From Arthrobacter cryoconiti (lineage in GTDB: Bacteria; Actinomycetota; Actinomycetes; Actinomycetales; Micrococcaceae), in assembly GCF_020905375.1 (NCBI RefSeq), contig NZ_JAJJBU010000023.1, positions 1 to 64,000 of the forward strand: 64,000 nucleotides of DNA, read 5' to 3'. The translations under genes and the position numbers were made by a program. Positions 37,351 to 45,991 of the stretch are shown in pieces. The first letter of the stretch is position 1. The number at the start of each line of letters is the position of its first letter. The notes beneath the pieces were generated by a model. That model saw nothing but the letters and a program-made list of their open reading frames with translations, was not told the origin of the DNA and did no database searches.

Positions 37351-39462
37351 CTAGGCGTCGATCCGCTCGACGTCTAGGTGCTCACTTCCGGCAACAATAA
37401 ATTCCTTGCGCGGAGCAACTTCGGAGCCCATCAGCAGCTCAAATGTCCGCTCTGCGCGATCCGCATCGATGCTAGTTACCCGGCGCAACATTCGGTGACG
37501 GGGGTCCATTGTGGTCTCAGCCAATTGCTCCGCATCCATCTCGCCGAGACCCTTGTAACGCTGGATGGGCTTTTTATAATTTTTGCCCGCCTTCTCCAAC
37601 TTGGACTGCAACGCATGCAGTTCCCTCTCCGAGTACGTGTACACCATCTCGTTAGGCTTGGAGCCGGAATGGACGATCTCTACCCGATGCAAAGGCGGGA
37701 CTGCCGCGTACACGTTGCCGGCGTCGATCATGGGGCGCATATATCTAAAGAAAAGCGTCAAGAGTAATGTGCGGATGTGGGCACCGTCGACGTCGGCATC
37801 CGTCATGAGGATGACCTTGCCGTAGCGGGCGGACTCAAGGTCAAAGCTGCGGCCAGAGCCCGCGCCGACGACCTGGATGAGGGCTGCGCATTCGGCATTC
37901 GCCAGCATGTCGCCCACCGACGCTTTTTGCACGTTCAGAATTTTGCCTCGAATCGGAAGCAGAGCCTGAAAGTCGGAGGAGCGGGCCAGCTTGGCAGTAC
38001 CCAGGGCGCTGTCTCCCTCGACTATGAACAGCTCACTTCTCTTAACGTCGTTGCTACGGCAATCTGCCAGCTTGGTGGGCAATGACGAGGTCTCGAGGGC
38101 GTTCTTGCGGCGTTGGGTCTCCTTATGCACACGAGCAGAGATCCTCGATTTCATTTCCGAGACGACCTTCTCCAACAGCGTCGCAGACTGAATCTTCTCG
38201 CCACGGGCACTAGATTCCAGCTTGGCCTTGAGCTCCCGTTCTACCACTTTCGCCACGATGCCCTTGACGGCAGCCGTGCCTAGAATCTCCTTCGTCTGGC
38301 CCTCAAACTGCGGTTCTGCCAGACGAACCGTCAGTACGGCTGTCATGCCCGCCATCACGTCGTCTTTTTCGATTTTGTCGTTCCCGGCCTTGAGTTTGCG
38401 CGCGTTGGACTCAATAACTTTGCGGAACGTCTTCAACAAGGCCTGTTCAAAGCCTTCTTGGTGCCGGCCGCCCTTCGGGGTGGCAATGATATTGACGAAA
38501 CTACGCATAGTGGTTTCGTATCCAACACCCCAACGCAGGGCAATATCCACTTCACAGTCCCGTTCAACGGCAGTGCTCTCTAGATGGCCCTCGGCGTTGA
38601 GCACCGGCACAGTCTCAGTGAATGATCCACCACCTTGTAGACGCCAAATGTCGGTGACCTGTCCACCGACAGAAAGAAAGTCAACGAATTCTGAAATGCC
38701 GCCGTCGTGGTGAAAAAGCTCCTCGTGGGAGGCGAACTCGCCCGGCGTACCGGCCATGCGCCGTTCATCGCAGACTGTGATTTTTAAGCCCGGCACCAAA
38801 AAGGAAGTCTGACGTGCACGGGCAACTAGTTCTTCGTAAGAGAATTTCGCGTCTGCAGTAAAGATCTGCCGGTCGGCCCAATATCGAATCCGGGTTCCCG
38901 TGACCCCACGCTTGGTAGTGCCCACAATATCCACGCTGGACTTCTCAACGAACGGCTCAAAGGAAACATCCGGGCTCAGAGTCCGCCCAGTGTCCATGAA
39001 GTGGCCGGGCTCCCCACGCCGGAAGCTCATTTGGTGAGTCTTACCCCCACGGTCAACCTGGGCGTCCATGCGCGCAGAAAGTGCGTTGACCACACTGGCA
39101 CCAACACCATGCAGGCCACCTGAAGCCGCGTAGGAACTACCTCCAAACTTGCCTCCGGCATGGAGTTTAGTCAGTACGACCTCGAGCCCACTCAGGCCTG
39201 TTTTCGGCTCGATGTCCACGGGAATGCCACGGCCTTCGTCATGCACCTCAACGGAATTGTCCCTATGCAAGATGACCTTGATGTTCTGTCCGTAGCCAGC
39301 AAGAGCCTCATCGACCGAATTATCGATTATTTCCCACAAGCAATGCATCAGCCCGCGTGAGTCTGTGGAGCCAATGTACATACCGGGTCGTTTCCGCACG
39401 GCTTCAAGGCCCTCCAGCACGGAAAGGTGGCGGGCACTGTAATCGGAACTCATTCGTGCCAC
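37351..39462 (-). CDS. parE: DNA topoisomerase IV subunit B (GyrB/ParE family)
   Basis: A 703-residue ATPase subunit partner of ParC. GHKL ATP-binding motifs: WEIIDNSVDEALAGYG (Asn for Mg), VHDEGRGIPVDI and GGLHGVGASVVNALS. The TOPRIM domain has VEGDSALGTAKLARSSDFQALLP and MTDADVDGAHIRTLLLT. QRYKGLGEMDAEQLAETTMDP closes the protein. I chose GTG 39462, which has aaggag 9 bases upstream; ATG 39453 is an in-frame alternative and the frame stays open to 39750 without family similarity. It is divergent from the DUF7455 gene. Confidence 0.93.
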   Translation of the reverse strand: MARMSSDYSARHLSVLEGLEAVRKRPGMYIGSTDSRGLMHCLWEIIDNSVDEALAGYGQNIKVILHRDNSVEVHDEGRGIPVDIEPKTGLSGLEVVLTKLHAGGKFGGSSYAASGGLHGVGASVVNALSARMDAQVDRGGKTHQMSFRRGEPGHFMDTGRTLSPDVSFEPFVEKSSVDIVGTTKRGVTGTRIRYWADRQIFTADAKFSYEELVARARQTSFLVPGLKITVCDERRMAGTPGEFASHEELFHHDGGISEFVDFLSVGGQVTDIWRLQGGGSFTETVPVLNAEGHLESTAVERDCEVDIALRWGVGYETTMRSFVNIIATPKGGRHQEGFEQALLKTFRKVIESNARKLKAGNDKIEKDDVMAGMTAVLTVRLAEPQFEGQTKEILGTAAVKGIVAKVVERELKAKLESSARGEKIQSATLLEKVVSEMKSRISARVHKETQRRKNALETSSLPTKLADCRSNDVKRSELFIVEGDSALGTAKLARSSDFQALLPIRGKILNVQKASVGDMLANAECAALIQVVGAGSGRSFDLESARYGKVILMTDADVDGAHIRTLLLTLFFRYMRPMIDAGNVYAAVPPLHRVEIVHSGSKPNEMVYTYSERELHALQSKLEKAGKNYKKPIQRYKGLGEMDAEQLAETTMDPRHRMLRRVTSIDADRAERTFELLMGSEVAPRKEFIVAGSEHLDVERIDA

Positions 39463-39681
39463 TGCGGCATACTCCTTGTGACGGTTGAGGCAGGCGATGA
39501 TCGGAACTAAGCAGGGCACCTGGGCCCTTATCAAGGTTAACGTCTCTTGAGCCCGGAGCTGAACAGGCATGCCGATACGCACGCCTTGAGCTACGCGGTA
39601 AGCGAAAGTAGGCCGTGGCGGGCATGGTATTGGCCCCCTTGGTGGTTGTATGAAGTACAAGATCTTTTGAAGGAGGCCATC

Positions 39682-39906
39682 ATGACTACCACCGCCATTG
39701 CCAGCCGAGAGCTGAACACGATGGATCGCTGCGACCGATGCGGGGCACAAGCTTACGTCCGCGTAGTGCTGGAATCCTCGGGCGGCGAACTACTTTTCTG
39801 TGGGCACCATGCCCGTTCGGTGGAGAGTACCCTTCGCCCACTAGCCTCAGAATGGCACGACGAGACCAGCCGGCTCAACGAGAAGACACCCGTCTCTGTC
39901 GATTAG
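39682..39906 (+). CDS. DUF7455-type small zinc-ribbon protein
   Basis: A 74-residue protein with a CDRCGAQAYVRV...LLFCGHHA pattern, giving three cysteines and histidines arranged as a zinc ribbon. It matches the small protein typically found near the primary sigma factor in Actinobacteria (DUF7455); function unknown. A perfect aaggagg lies 5 bases before the ATG at 39682. The stop codon lies inside the first copy of an 18-bp tandem duplication. Confidence 0.88.
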   Translation: MTTTAIASRELNTMDRCDRCGAQAYVRVVLESSGGELLFCGHHARSVESTLRPLASEWHDETSRLNEKTPVSVD

Positions 39907-39933
39907 AAACAAAGCGTCGATTAGAAACAAAGC
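39898..39933 (+). repeat. 18-bp tandem duplication across the DUF7455 stop codon
   Basis: gtcgattagaaacaaagc occurs twice, back to back (39898-39915 and 39916-39933). The first copy contains the in-frame Val-Asp-stop of the upstream gene, and the second repeats it outside the coding region. Confidence 0.9.
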
Positions 39934-39991
39934 CAAAGGGCTCCAAGAATGAACGGATCCCCGGAAGCTGGGCTCGGTAGCTAAGAGTCTG

Positions 39992-40042
39992 CGAAGAGAG
40001 TGTCTGAGCCCGAAATTTCATTGGGCTCAGACACTCTCTTCG
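39992..40042. terminator. 20-bp perfect inverted repeat, probable bidirectional terminator
   Basis: The arms at 39992-40011 and 40023-40042 (cgaagagagtgtctgagccc and its complement) pair perfectly over 20 bp around an 11-base loop. No T-run follows on either side. It lies between the convergent DUF7455 and rpoD genes, so termination is the simplest role, though the length is unusual. The wider stretch 39907-40254 holds only this, the duplication and the rpoD terminator. Confidence 0.65.
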
Positions 40043-40120
40043 TTAACGAGATGGTGTTGGAGTTGTATCCGTGGAGACAGTCGGCACACTCGCTGGGAAC
40101 TTATAGGACAAGCGCGAGAA

Positions 40121-40175
40121 GAAAAAACTCCCCGAAAGTATCGGATCTGAATTATTCAGTCCAACTTCCGGGGAG
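40121..40175 (-). terminator. Rho-independent terminator of the sigma factor gene
   Basis: On the minus strand acttccggggag-type arms (40164-40175 with 40128-40139, one mismatch in 12) enclose a nested actgaataattcagt hairpin and are followed directly by tttttt (complement of 40122-40127). This is a textbook intrinsic terminator about 80 bases after the stop codon. Confidence 0.88.
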
Positions 40176-40254
40176 GATTTCAAGACCCTCGGCGCTTCTT
40201 AGCTTTGCCGCAGGACTCTCGCCGCAGGACTTAGCCGCGGCGGCAGATTTAGGC

Positions 40255-41511
40255 TTAGTCCAGGTAGTCGCGAAGAACTTGCGAGCGGGACGGGTGACGC
40301 AATTTGGACATTGTCTTGGACTCAATCTGGCGGATCCGCTCGCGGGTAACACCATAGACCTTGCCAATTTCATCCAAAGTCTTCGGCTGTCCATCCGTGA
40401 GGCCAAAACGCATGGCAACTACGCCCGCCTCCCGCTCCGAGAGGGTGTCCAGAACGGAATGCAGTTGTTCTTGCAATAACGTGAAGGAAACGGCATCCGC
40501 CGGTACAACAGCTTCGGAGTCTTCAATCAAGTCACCGAACTCTGAGTCGCCGTCTTCGCCCAACGGTGTGTGCAAGGAAATGGGCTCACGACCGTACTTC
40601 TGGACCTCAACAACTTTTTCCGGAGTCATGTCCAATTCTTTGGCCAACTCTTCGGGTGTGGGTTCCCGGCCAAGATCTTGGAGCATCTGGCGCTGGACGC
40701 GGGCCAACTTGTTAATGACTTCCACCATATGCACCGGGATACGGATGGTACGTGCCTGGTCTGCCATGGCACGAGTGATCGCCTGGCGAATCCACCACGT
40801 CGCATAGGTCGAGAACTTGAAGCCCTTGGTGTAATCAAATTTTTCTACAGCACGGATCAAACCAAGGTTGCCTTCCTGGATCAAGTCCAGGAACAACATG
40901 CCACGTCCCGTATATCGCTTGGCTAGCGAGACAACCAGACGGAGGTTGGCCTCCAACAGGTGGTTCTTTGCGCGCTTGCCGTCGTGGACAATCCGCTGCA
41001 AATCCCTGGTGAGCTGGGCATCCATGGCGCCGTCGTCGGCCGCAAGTTTTTCATGCGCAAACAAACCAGCCTCAATACGCAGTGCAAGGTCAACTTCCTG
41101 CTCCGCATTCAGCAGAGCCACCTTACCGATCTGCTTAAGGTAGTCCTTAACAGGATCCGCCGTAGCTCCTGCGGACATGACCTGCTGAACGGGGGCGTCG
41201 TCGTCGTCGGAATCCGAATAGACAAAGCCGGTACCTGTCGGCAACGGCTTCTGCGCCTTGTCGGACTCTTCGTGATCGTCATCTTCGGCAGTGGGCGCCT
41301 CTGCCGGCGCTTCGGCAGCAGCTTTAGCGCGGGACTTACGGGGAGCCGGAGCCTTCTTGGCCGCGCTGGGTGCACTTTCCCCGGCAGCGTCTGCTGCAGC
41401 TTTTTTGGCAGCTATCGTGGCGGCACGCTTCTGCGCCGGCGTCAATGGCGCGGCAGCAGCGTCAACAAGCTCGTTCGTTGTGGAGTCTTTGCTCTTGGCA
41501 GTAGCAGACAC
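40255..41511 (-). CDS. rpoD: Primary RNA polymerase sigma factor (RpoD/SigA/HrdB)
   Basis: A 418-residue sigma-70. The N-terminal 110 residues are an Ala/Lys-rich then acidic region 1.1 as in actinobacterial SigA. Region 1.2 is [25 protein letters not shown]. Region 2 is [59 protein letters not shown]. Region 3 ([13 protein letters not shown]) and region 4 with the -35 reading helix ([30 protein letters not shown]) follow. The start is GTG at 41511 with aaagg 6 bases upstream. It directs most housekeeping transcription. Confidence 0.96.
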   Translation of the reverse strand: MSATAKSKDSTTNELVDAAAAPLTPAQKRAATIAAKKAAADAAGESAPSAAKKAPAPRKSRAKAAAEAPAEAPTAEDDDHEESDKAQKPLPTGTGFVYSDSDDDDAPVQQVMSAGATADPVKDYLKQIGKVALLNAEQEVDLALRIEAGLFAHEKLAADDGAMDAQLTRDLQRIVHDGKRAKNHLLEANLRLVVSLAKRYTGRGMLFLDLIQEGNLGLIRAVEKFDYTKGFKFSTYATWWIRQAITRAMADQARTIRIPVHMVEVINKLARVQRQMLQDLGREPTPEELAKELDMTPEKVVEVQKYGREPISLHTPLGEDGDSEFGDLIEDSEAVVPADAVSFTLLQEQLHSVLDTLSEREAGVVAMRFGLTDGQPKTLDEIGKVYGVTRERIRQIESKTMSKLRHPSRSQVLRDYLD

Positions 41512-41786
41512 AGAAAACCTTTCTTACGGCGGTCTGTGGAGTTACCGTCGGGCAACACCACTATGACCCTGTCAAGTCCGTGAGGCTTTTACGCGTCACC
41601 GCAACTTGGAGGGTCAGACTGTACAACTCCCCGCAACGCCACAATGTTCCCATTGTCACCATCACGAATAATTTCAGAAAAACGCCTACACGCTGTGCCG
41701 CACAAAACACGGACCCAACCGGGTCTCAGCCTCCATTCTCTCACGAAAACAACTCCGGTTTTGTCCACAGCGAGCCCCACGCCAGT

Positions 41787-43044
41787 TCAGCTGGTACTTG
41801 CCCCCTGCCGGTATCCTGGCCAAGCTGTGGTTTGGTTTTTAGCCCAAGCAGCTATACATCCAGCATCCAGTAACTTCTCCAAAAGAAAGGCCAGGCGGTA
41901 CCCGGGCTGGCACTCTTGCGACTGCTGAAAATAGACGCCAGCCCAGCTACCTCGGCCTCTGCACCACTGGATCCAGCCAAGCATGCACAGCACAGGGGCC
42001 CGCTTTGAACCAGTCATGGAGCGCGCCAAGAACAGCAGCACTTCCTCTGCCAGGTCTATCCGCCGCCAGTTCGGCGCTTCGATCAGCTCTTCTCCCTCGG
42101 AGCTGCCCCCCCAACAAAATTGCATTAAAGTACGCAATCGCCGCATTGTTTTCGATATCCGATGCATCGAAGATATCCACAATTTTTCCGTCGCCTTGGC
42201 CGCCGCTATCCCCCTCCCGTGGCACCCTCACCTGCGTGATGTTGGCGAGAACACATCCGGAGCCTGTGGCGCCAGCCAGGGCCTGCTGTGGTGTTGATGC
42301 TATGGACGCCAGCACAGTGTCCCGGACGGAGGACTCCTCGAGGCAGGCCATAAGAAATCCACTCACGGAAGAGCCGGGAGGTTCAGGCCAGCGTGCCAAC
42401 ACCCGTTCCCAGACAGCGAGAGTTGCAGAGAGTTGATTTTCGGCCATACCGTGACCCTGCAAATTCTTTGCGAACATGACAGCGGAATCGGCCACACGCT
42501 GGGAAAAATTCGCGTCCCTGACGGCTATTAATTCCGGTACTCGCTCCCGAGGATTTCCCGCTACCGAACTACCCCGATAGATGAGCTCAGCGTTCACGAA
42601 ACTTGCAGTGATTTTCGTATTGGTTCTACCGGGCCACGGACAGCACTCCGGATTGTTGCAGTCGATGCTTCGCCAATGCTCCTTCCCGACGTACCACGCA
42701 TCCCGAACGGGCATCCCGTGACTGGCGAGTGCCTGCGTCAGTGCATCGTAAAGTTTCTGATGGACGAAGTGTTCGGGATTGTTCCAATCACTCGATCCGA
42801 AAAAGGCTATCAACGCCCCGTCGGCTTGCCGATCAGCGGAGAGTTGTCCAGCCACGAGGGTGGAAAATCTCTCGGTATCCACGGCGCTGCCTGGCGGATA
42901 GTCAAGACGAATCGTTGCCCGCAGCGTTTTGCCGAGCATGCCAATGCAGACCACGCTGTTCTCCGGCCAATAGCCAATGATGTGAGGTATGAACGCCAAA
43001 AGGTCTTCACCGGAGCTGACTTTAATCTTGTCTATATTTTCCAT
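41787..43044 (-). CDS. DUF4192 domain-containing protein, frameshifted at a G7 run
   Basis: The first part (43044 down to about 42113) encodes the DUF4192 N-terminal region, MENIDKIKVSSGEDLLAFIPHIIGYWPENSVV onward. At a run of seven G (plus-strand c7 at 42106-42112) the frame changes. Continuing in the original frame gives a stop at 41947 after an unrelated tail. With six G the protein would run GGSSEGEELIEAPNWRRID and on to CMLGWIQWCRGRGSWAGVYF and PGYRLAFLLEKLLDAG, the proper DUF4192 ending, stopping at 41787 (about 418 residues). So the gene is either a pseudogene, phase-variable, or affected by a homopolymer sequencing error. Family function is unknown. Confidence 0.82.
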
Positions 43045-43257
43045 AACTCAAGGCTGGTCCGAAGGCTGCCGGAGCAAAAGAGAGCCAACCATAAACAGGC
43101 AATTTTGTGGAAAACAGGGGCATAGTTCCCACTCCCCCGACGAACCTGCATGGGAATCTCGCAGGACGCCCGCGCACGCCCGGTGCACTAGGTGTACTAA
43201 CAGTCCTCCGGTCCGGACGGAGTCGGCTGGTCTGAAAAAGGCGAGGCTAAGTGACTC

Positions 43258-44631
43258 TCACCCGACGTCATCTTTGCTGCGTCGTTGTTGACGCTCTTCG
43301 CGCAGTTCGGTCTTGTATTGTGTGCGTCTGCGTCGACTATCGGTGAAGACCACACGCCACGAGAGTACTGCCTCACCAGTCATTGCCATGCGCCGACGGA
43401 CCTCCCTGCGGACACTGATAACCGCTCCAATGCCTATGGCAAAAACGACAAATTGGAACGATAATGCAATTCGGAATGAGTCTAGAGAATAAAGATCGCC
43501 ACCGGAAAAGCCGCTGTTGTGCAGCAAGTCAAGTATCAATCCCACCACGTACATGGTGACCAAGGCAGCACAAAAGCCGCCGATGTTAACAATGCCGGTG
43601 GCCGTTCCAATGCGGTGGGAAGGGTTGAAAGTGCGGGCAAAGTCAAAGCCAATCATCGATGCAGGCCCGCCCAGTGCAAGCGCCAGAACTAGAACGACTA
43701 ACAGCCACAGCGGCGATGGCCCAGAATGAAGGATCACGGCTAGCCATGCCGCCGTGATCACACTGGTGACAGCCAGAACCATGGTGGATCGGCGCATGGG
43801 ATGCCGGCCTACCCAAGTACCCAGCCATGGCCCACACACCAACCCGACCACCACGAACAGGCTCAGCAGCAGGCTCGCTTCCGCCGGGGGGAGACCCTCT
43901 CCGGACACTAAGAAGGGGTAACCCCAGGTCAGAACGAAGACATTTCCGGAGAACTGAGTCGCGAAGTGACTCCACATCCCCAAGCGAGTCCCAGGTTGCT
44001 TCCACGCTTTCGCAAGGTCCCCGGCAGTTTCCCTGAAACTGGCTAGGACCGGAGGCTCCGCGTCGGACTCCGGTACATTTCGCAATAGGGCAACGGAAAG
44101 GATGCACGCAAGCAATCCCAGGGCTGCCAAAGATAGAAACGCCGGGCTCCAGCCCCACACGGTAAGTGCCACGGCGAAAGGAGCAATGGAAATCAGCTGC
44201 CCGAGCTGCCCTAGCTGGCCAGTTAGTTGAGTCAGCACTGGGACGCGGCGAGAGGGGAACCATGCCGGGATCAGTCGGATCACCGAAATGAACGTCATAG
44301 CGTCCCCGGCTCCGACCAGTACCCTGCCCACTACGCCGCCCGGAACGGAAGTGGCCGCTGCAAGTTGAATTTGACCAATAGTCATCAATGCCGCACCAGA
44401 GGCAATCATGAGCCGGGGGCCGAATCTATCAACCAAGACACCGACGGGGATTTGCAACACTGCGTAGACCAATAGCTGAATGACAGTGAAGGCGGATAGT
44501 GCCGCCGCAGTTGCGTTGAATCGTTCCGTGGCCTCAAGGCCGGCAATACCAAAAGAGGTTCGCTGAGTCACTGCAATGAGGTAGGCGAAAACGCCGGTTC
44601 CCCAAACTATCCACGCGCGTTTACTATCCAC
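43258..44631 (-). CDS. MFS transporter
   Basis: A 457-residue protein with about 12 membrane segments. The first is AWIVWGTGVFAYLIAVTQRTSFGIAG. The loop 2-3 motif A appears as QIPVGVLVDRFGPRLMIASG, and the second half begins ATQFSGNVFVLTWGYPFLVS. The cytoplasmic C-terminal tail is strongly basic (RRRRTQYKTELREERQQRRSKDDVG). It is closest in type to metabolite-proton symporters, but the substrate is unknown. The start is GTG at 44631, with a weak ribosome binding site. It follows the PAC2 gene by 69 bases and may be co-transcribed with it. Confidence 0.86.
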   Translation of the reverse strand: MDSKRAWIVWGTGVFAYLIAVTQRTSFGIAGLEATERFNATAAALSAFTVIQLLVYAVLQIPVGVLVDRFGPRLMIASGAALMTIGQIQLAAATSVPGGVVGRVLVGAGDAMTFISVIRLIPAWFPSRRVPVLTQLTGQLGQLGQLISIAPFAVALTVWGWSPAFLSLAALGLLACILSVALLRNVPESDAEPPVLASFRETAGDLAKAWKQPGTRLGMWSHFATQFSGNVFVLTWGYPFLVSGEGLPPAEASLLLSLFVVVGLVCGPWLGTWVGRHPMRRSTMVLAVTSVITAAWLAVILHSGPSPLWLLVVLVLALALGGPASMIGFDFARTFNPSHRIGTATGIVNIGGFCAALVTMYVVGLILDLLHNSGFSGGDLYSLDSFRIALSFQFVVFAIGIGAVISVRREVRRRMAMTGEAVLSWRVVFTDSRRRRTQYKTELREERQQRRSKDDVG

Positions 44632-44700
44632 CGCCCAAGCTTATGCCTGGAGAGAGTAATGCTGGGGATAGCTGGGGCAGGATATTTCTCACACCCACGG

Positions 44701-45666
44701 CTAGGGTGTGGTCGTGCCGTTATCTCCCGGAGATCCGGCGTCGCGGCTTGCCAGGTAGGCCTCCACTGCAGCGCCGAGTTCGTCGGCATCGGGCAGTTCA
44801 TCATTTTCATCAGCCAGCAAGGACCGACGCGCGCTCACGTCGGAATGCTCGTCGTACTGTTTTTCCAAGTTCGATACCACAGCGGCTACATCCGTGGATG
44901 CCTGGACTTGTTCGTTGATTTGACGTTCCACAGCCCGTCCGGCCTCACGCAGGCGCTCACTGGGCAGCATCAGGGATGCCGCGGCCCCCAAATATTCTAG
45001 ACCGGCGACGGCGGCCGGCGGGTATTCGGCGTCGGCCAAGTAGTGCGGGACATGGATTGCATAGCCCACTACGTTGCGACCCTCGGCAGCCAGCCGGTAT
45101 TCCAACACGTGTCCGATGGCGGCCGGGAGTTCTAACGTGGTCCGCCAGGCCGAAATACCCTCGATCAGCTCCGGACGGTTACCGTGTACCGTTGCCCCGA
45201 TGGGGCGGGTATGCGGAACCGGCATAGGCACCGAATGCACCCAAGCCGTGAGATTCACATCCAAGCTGCGGACTAGTTCCAGCACAGCCAGCGTAAAGCG
45301 TTCCCACTGTAGATCAGGTTCGCTGCCGGTGAGGTACAAAAATGGTTTGCCCAGCGCATCAATCATGCGGTACAGCACCAGGGACGGCGGCACATAGTCG
45401 CTGAGGTGGTCTTCAGTAAATGTCATGCGGGGGCGGCGCGAGCGGTAGTCGATCAGCTGATCAATATCGAACACGGCCACTGTTTCGCCAGCTAAGTGAT
45501 CGGTGAGCTCCCCATTGATCTGTGTGACCACGTGGCCAGCGTCCGCGAAGCCAGTAAAGGACATTAACAGGTTCAGCCCGCGCAAATCTTCAGAGGCTAG
45601 CAGCCCCTCATTGAGGGAATACAGGCTTCTTGGATCCTGAAAAGGTGAGCTTGTTGTCTCGGTCAT
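44701..45666 (-). CDS. PAC2-family protein (proteasome assembly chaperone-like)
   Basis: A 321-residue soluble protein of the PAC2 superfamily, as in M. tuberculosis Rv2714. The core reads LNLLMSFTGFADAGHVVTQINGELTDHL, VAVFDIDQLIDYRSRRPRMTF and FLYLTGSEPDLQWERF. The C-terminal helices contain LREAGRAVERQINEQVQASTDVAAVVSNLEKQYDE, a coiled-coil candidate. The archaeal/eukaryotic relatives assist proteasome assembly; the actinobacterial role is unsettled. ATG 45666 is preferred over 45699 because aggaagact precedes it. Confidence 0.88.
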   Translation of the reverse strand: MTETTSSPFQDPRSLYSLNEGLLASEDLRGLNLLMSFTGFADAGHVVTQINGELTDHLAGETVAVFDIDQLIDYRSRRPRMTFTEDHLSDYVPPSLVLYRMIDALGKPFLYLTGSEPDLQWERFTLAVLELVRSLDVNLTAWVHSVPMPVPHTRPIGATVHGNRPELIEGISAWRTTLELPAAIGHVLEYRLAAEGRNVVGYAIHVPHYLADAEYPPAAVAGLEYLGAAASLMLPSERLREAGRAVERQINEQVQASTDVAAVVSNLEKQYDEHSDVSARRSLLADENDELPDADELGAAVEAYLASRDAGSPGDNGTTTP

Positions 45667-45991
45667 AGTCTTCCTAACACTAACGCCTCTATGCATCACA
45701 ACGCTGCGGGTGCCCGGTTACATTCCAGACACCTACCGTTTGTTTGCTGTGGTCATTCGTTGGCGGCCGTAGCGGTCCGTCGCCGCCGTATTTTCGTTTG
45801 AGACGCTCACCTACACGCGGGGCTTCACCACCGCAGTGCGCACGTCCACGTGACTCACTCTCTAAACGGTACCGCAGGTATCGGGGAGCCACCTCAGCGA
45901 CTCATTGGAGGGCGGCCCCTGCCGGCCGAAAAGAGTTACGCTCTTTAGGAGCATGACCTCTACAACCATCCCAACGTGAGGAATTTCTAAA
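45667..45991. other. Divergent intergenic region between the PAC2 gene and pepA
   Basis: No gene is supported in these 325 bases. aaagag-ttacg-ctcttt (45930-45946) is a perfect short inverted repeat upstream of pepA. Promoters for both flanking genes must lie here, but I cannot place them with confidence. Confidence 0.5.

Noticed and set aside
40000-40479. Plus-strand open frame of 159 codons at the 3' end of rpoD
   Set aside because: It starts inside a terminator hairpin and runs antisense to sigma region 4.
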